The notes under the pieces: generated by a model
What the model was told of the DNA's origin: nothing
Databases searched by the model: none
Seen by the model: only the letters and a program-made list of their open reading frames with translations
Made by a program: the position numbers and the translations under genes
Assembly (NCBI GenBank): GCA_949130485.1
Contig: OX422190.1
Coordinates: 4,079,855-4,143,854, forward strand
DNA from: Agelas oroides
Taxonomy: Eukaryota; Porifera; Demospongiae; Agelasida; Agelasidae
Direction: 5' to 3'
DNA length: 64,000 bases
Part shown: positions 62,743 through 64,000 of the stretch, in pieces
How the letters are laid out: each line of letters starts with the position of its first letter
Position numbering within the stretch: the stretch's first letter is position 1

Positions 62743-63009
62743 CTCTGACATATTTGGTGGTGACCGCCTTTGCCAGTCGGCGTAGCTTCATATTCTCCAG
62801 TACACTGGCAATCCTGTTCCAAGAAGGGGTTGGGTAGTGTCTCACGTAGTGGTTGATGAGGGCCTCCATCTTCTGATGGTCACTGTGATAGAGGTGGTGG
62901 ATTTTCTGCTTCTCAGAGTATCGCACAAAGGTCAGACCCAGGTCCTCCCACCGATCCTCCACCCCCCTCACCACCTCCATGAGATTCTCAGTGGTGAGGG
63001 TGGGGTCAG
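62743..63009 (-). CDS. Death domain-Roc-COR gene, upstream death-domain exon
   Basis: Acceptor CTACCCACTCAG, then DPTLTTENLMEVVRGVEDRW, EDLGLTFVRYSEKQKIHHLY, HSDHQKMEALINHYVRHYP and TPSWNRIASVLENMKLRRLA, then TTKYVRG, then donor GTATGT. 89 codons, phase 1 at both ends, which makes it a shuffling-compatible module. W-x-x-LG-L and PSWxxIAxxLExM-LxxLA are death-domain hallmarks. It joins in phase to the Roc exon at 62112 (G|GA = Gly). The exon or exons further upstream were not found and may lie outside the window. Confidence 0.8.
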
Positions 63010-64000
63010 CTGAGTGGGTAGACAAGAGGAAGAAATGTATCATGATGCAACAGTGGTGTCTGTGCAAATATAGTCGTAAACTGAAAATGGCTACTAGCTT
63101 ATACATACACATCGGTCACATACAGTGTATGTGCAAGAACAATCCATATAAACATGCTATTGTTCACTTGAGATGCCAGTTTCTACAGGAGAGTCTGTAG
63201 GGAACAATGTATCAGGATGTAGCACAAGCTGAGTAGACATAATTGGAAACATGGCAACACTAGGAATCTATATACCTGTGGAAAACACATTCACTGCAGG
63301 TATGTGGTTTCTACCATTTTGTATATATTAACTTCACTTGTAGCTCAGTTTCTTTTGTAGCTACACATACGTACTACACAACTCACTCTCACTATGGCAC
63401 AAAAACTGACAACTCCTCAATAGAGTATAGTCTAGCACATACACACAAGGTATGAGTGTGTTGTGGATAGTGATATAGAAAACGTCCACACATGTAGTAA
63501 CTGACAAAATTACAAAATGAAATGCCATGCTCCTTCGTGATGTGCATAGCTTTGCAACACCCAGTTGCAAATAGGTTGTACCACATCCATCAACCTCAAT
63601 GCTGACATTATGAGAATATACACGTACGTAACATAATCAGTTGGGATGAATCATGCTCCCCCCCCCATCGCTTGCAGTGGGTGTGGCTGGTACGTACAAG
63701 GAGTGTCAACTTAGAGGCTAGCAAGCAGAACTGAACCCCTCTCCATACCATGCCATATGCACTGTTTCTGCAAGACTACGAGTTTGTCATGCGTGTCACA
63801 AAGTATGAGTATCAGTGTACACTAACAGTCATTATATCGCCCATGGCAACCACAATGCTACACCTGCCTGTCTCTGAGATGACTCACATTCCGTCTAGTC
63901 TCATACCCAGACTCCTCACACCACTTCCAGTGGTCCGGGTACAAGGCTATACAAGACTTGTGAGGTTAAGGTATCCTCAGACAGACTGACAGAAGCGGCT
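63010..64000. other. Upstream of the Roc-COR gene, no exon seen
   Basis: Apart from a MITE-like fragment (TCATACCCAGACTCC ... GTCCGGGTACAAGGCTA at about 63900-63951), the region holds only motif-less frames. The gene may start in it or beyond the window. Confidence 0.35.

Overview
The window looks like repeat-rich, intron-bearing animal nuclear DNA, most likely from a sponge (Porifera). There is no operon structure, exons have GT/AG borders and consistent phases, and mobile elements are dense. The best clue to the organism is a nuclear copy of mitochondrial DNA at 34.15-35.66 kb. It carries a cox1 piece that reads TGA as Trp, a group I intron with a LAGLIDADG reading frame, a nad1 piece and three tRNAs. 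cox1 introns together with several mitochondrial tRNAs fit demosponges or homoscleromorphs (placozoans less well) and argue against cnidarians. A Roc-COR protein with flanking death domains and a BEN-domain gene agree with a sponge but do not prove it.

Layout. 0-7 kb: nested TIR elements and hAT-like MITEs, a promoter with a possible first exon (2124-2222) and a possible downstream exon (4881-4955), and a Ty3/gypsy integrase relic. 7-14 kb: two intronless secreted paralogues (8155-8922 and 13190-13951); inverted repeat arms of about 0.9 kb flank the first. 14-19 kb: two decayed non-LTR retrotransposons (one nested in a MITE) and further foldback elements. 19.2-30.4 kb: a minus-strand BEN-domain gene with at least eight exons, one containing a 24-bp coding minisatellite, and introns full of MITEs. 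31.3-33.6 kb: a complete hammerhead ribozyme motif, a decayed tnp2-like transposase gene and a tyrosine recombinase relic that can be joined to it in frame by splicing. 34.1-35.7 kb: the mitochondrial insertion. 36-38.4 kb: exon and transposon relics (DIRS/Ngaro reverse transcriptase, pogo-type DDE, a DUF3626-like exon).

38.5-58.1 kb is a satellite domain with a monomer of about 192 bp. It runs in one orientation to a 200-N gap and in the opposite orientation after it, and it contains three sequence subfamilies. A full-length two-ORF LINE with intact frames (48.3-53.3 kb) and a truncated LINE (56.9-58.1 kb) interrupt it. The LINE ORF1 appears to carry a SAND domain. 59.4-63.0 kb: a minus-strand death domain-Roc-COR-death domain gene that is interrupted by two frameshifts and one stop.

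No searches were run. Family assignments rest on motifs read by eye, and exon models rest on splice-site consensus and phase.
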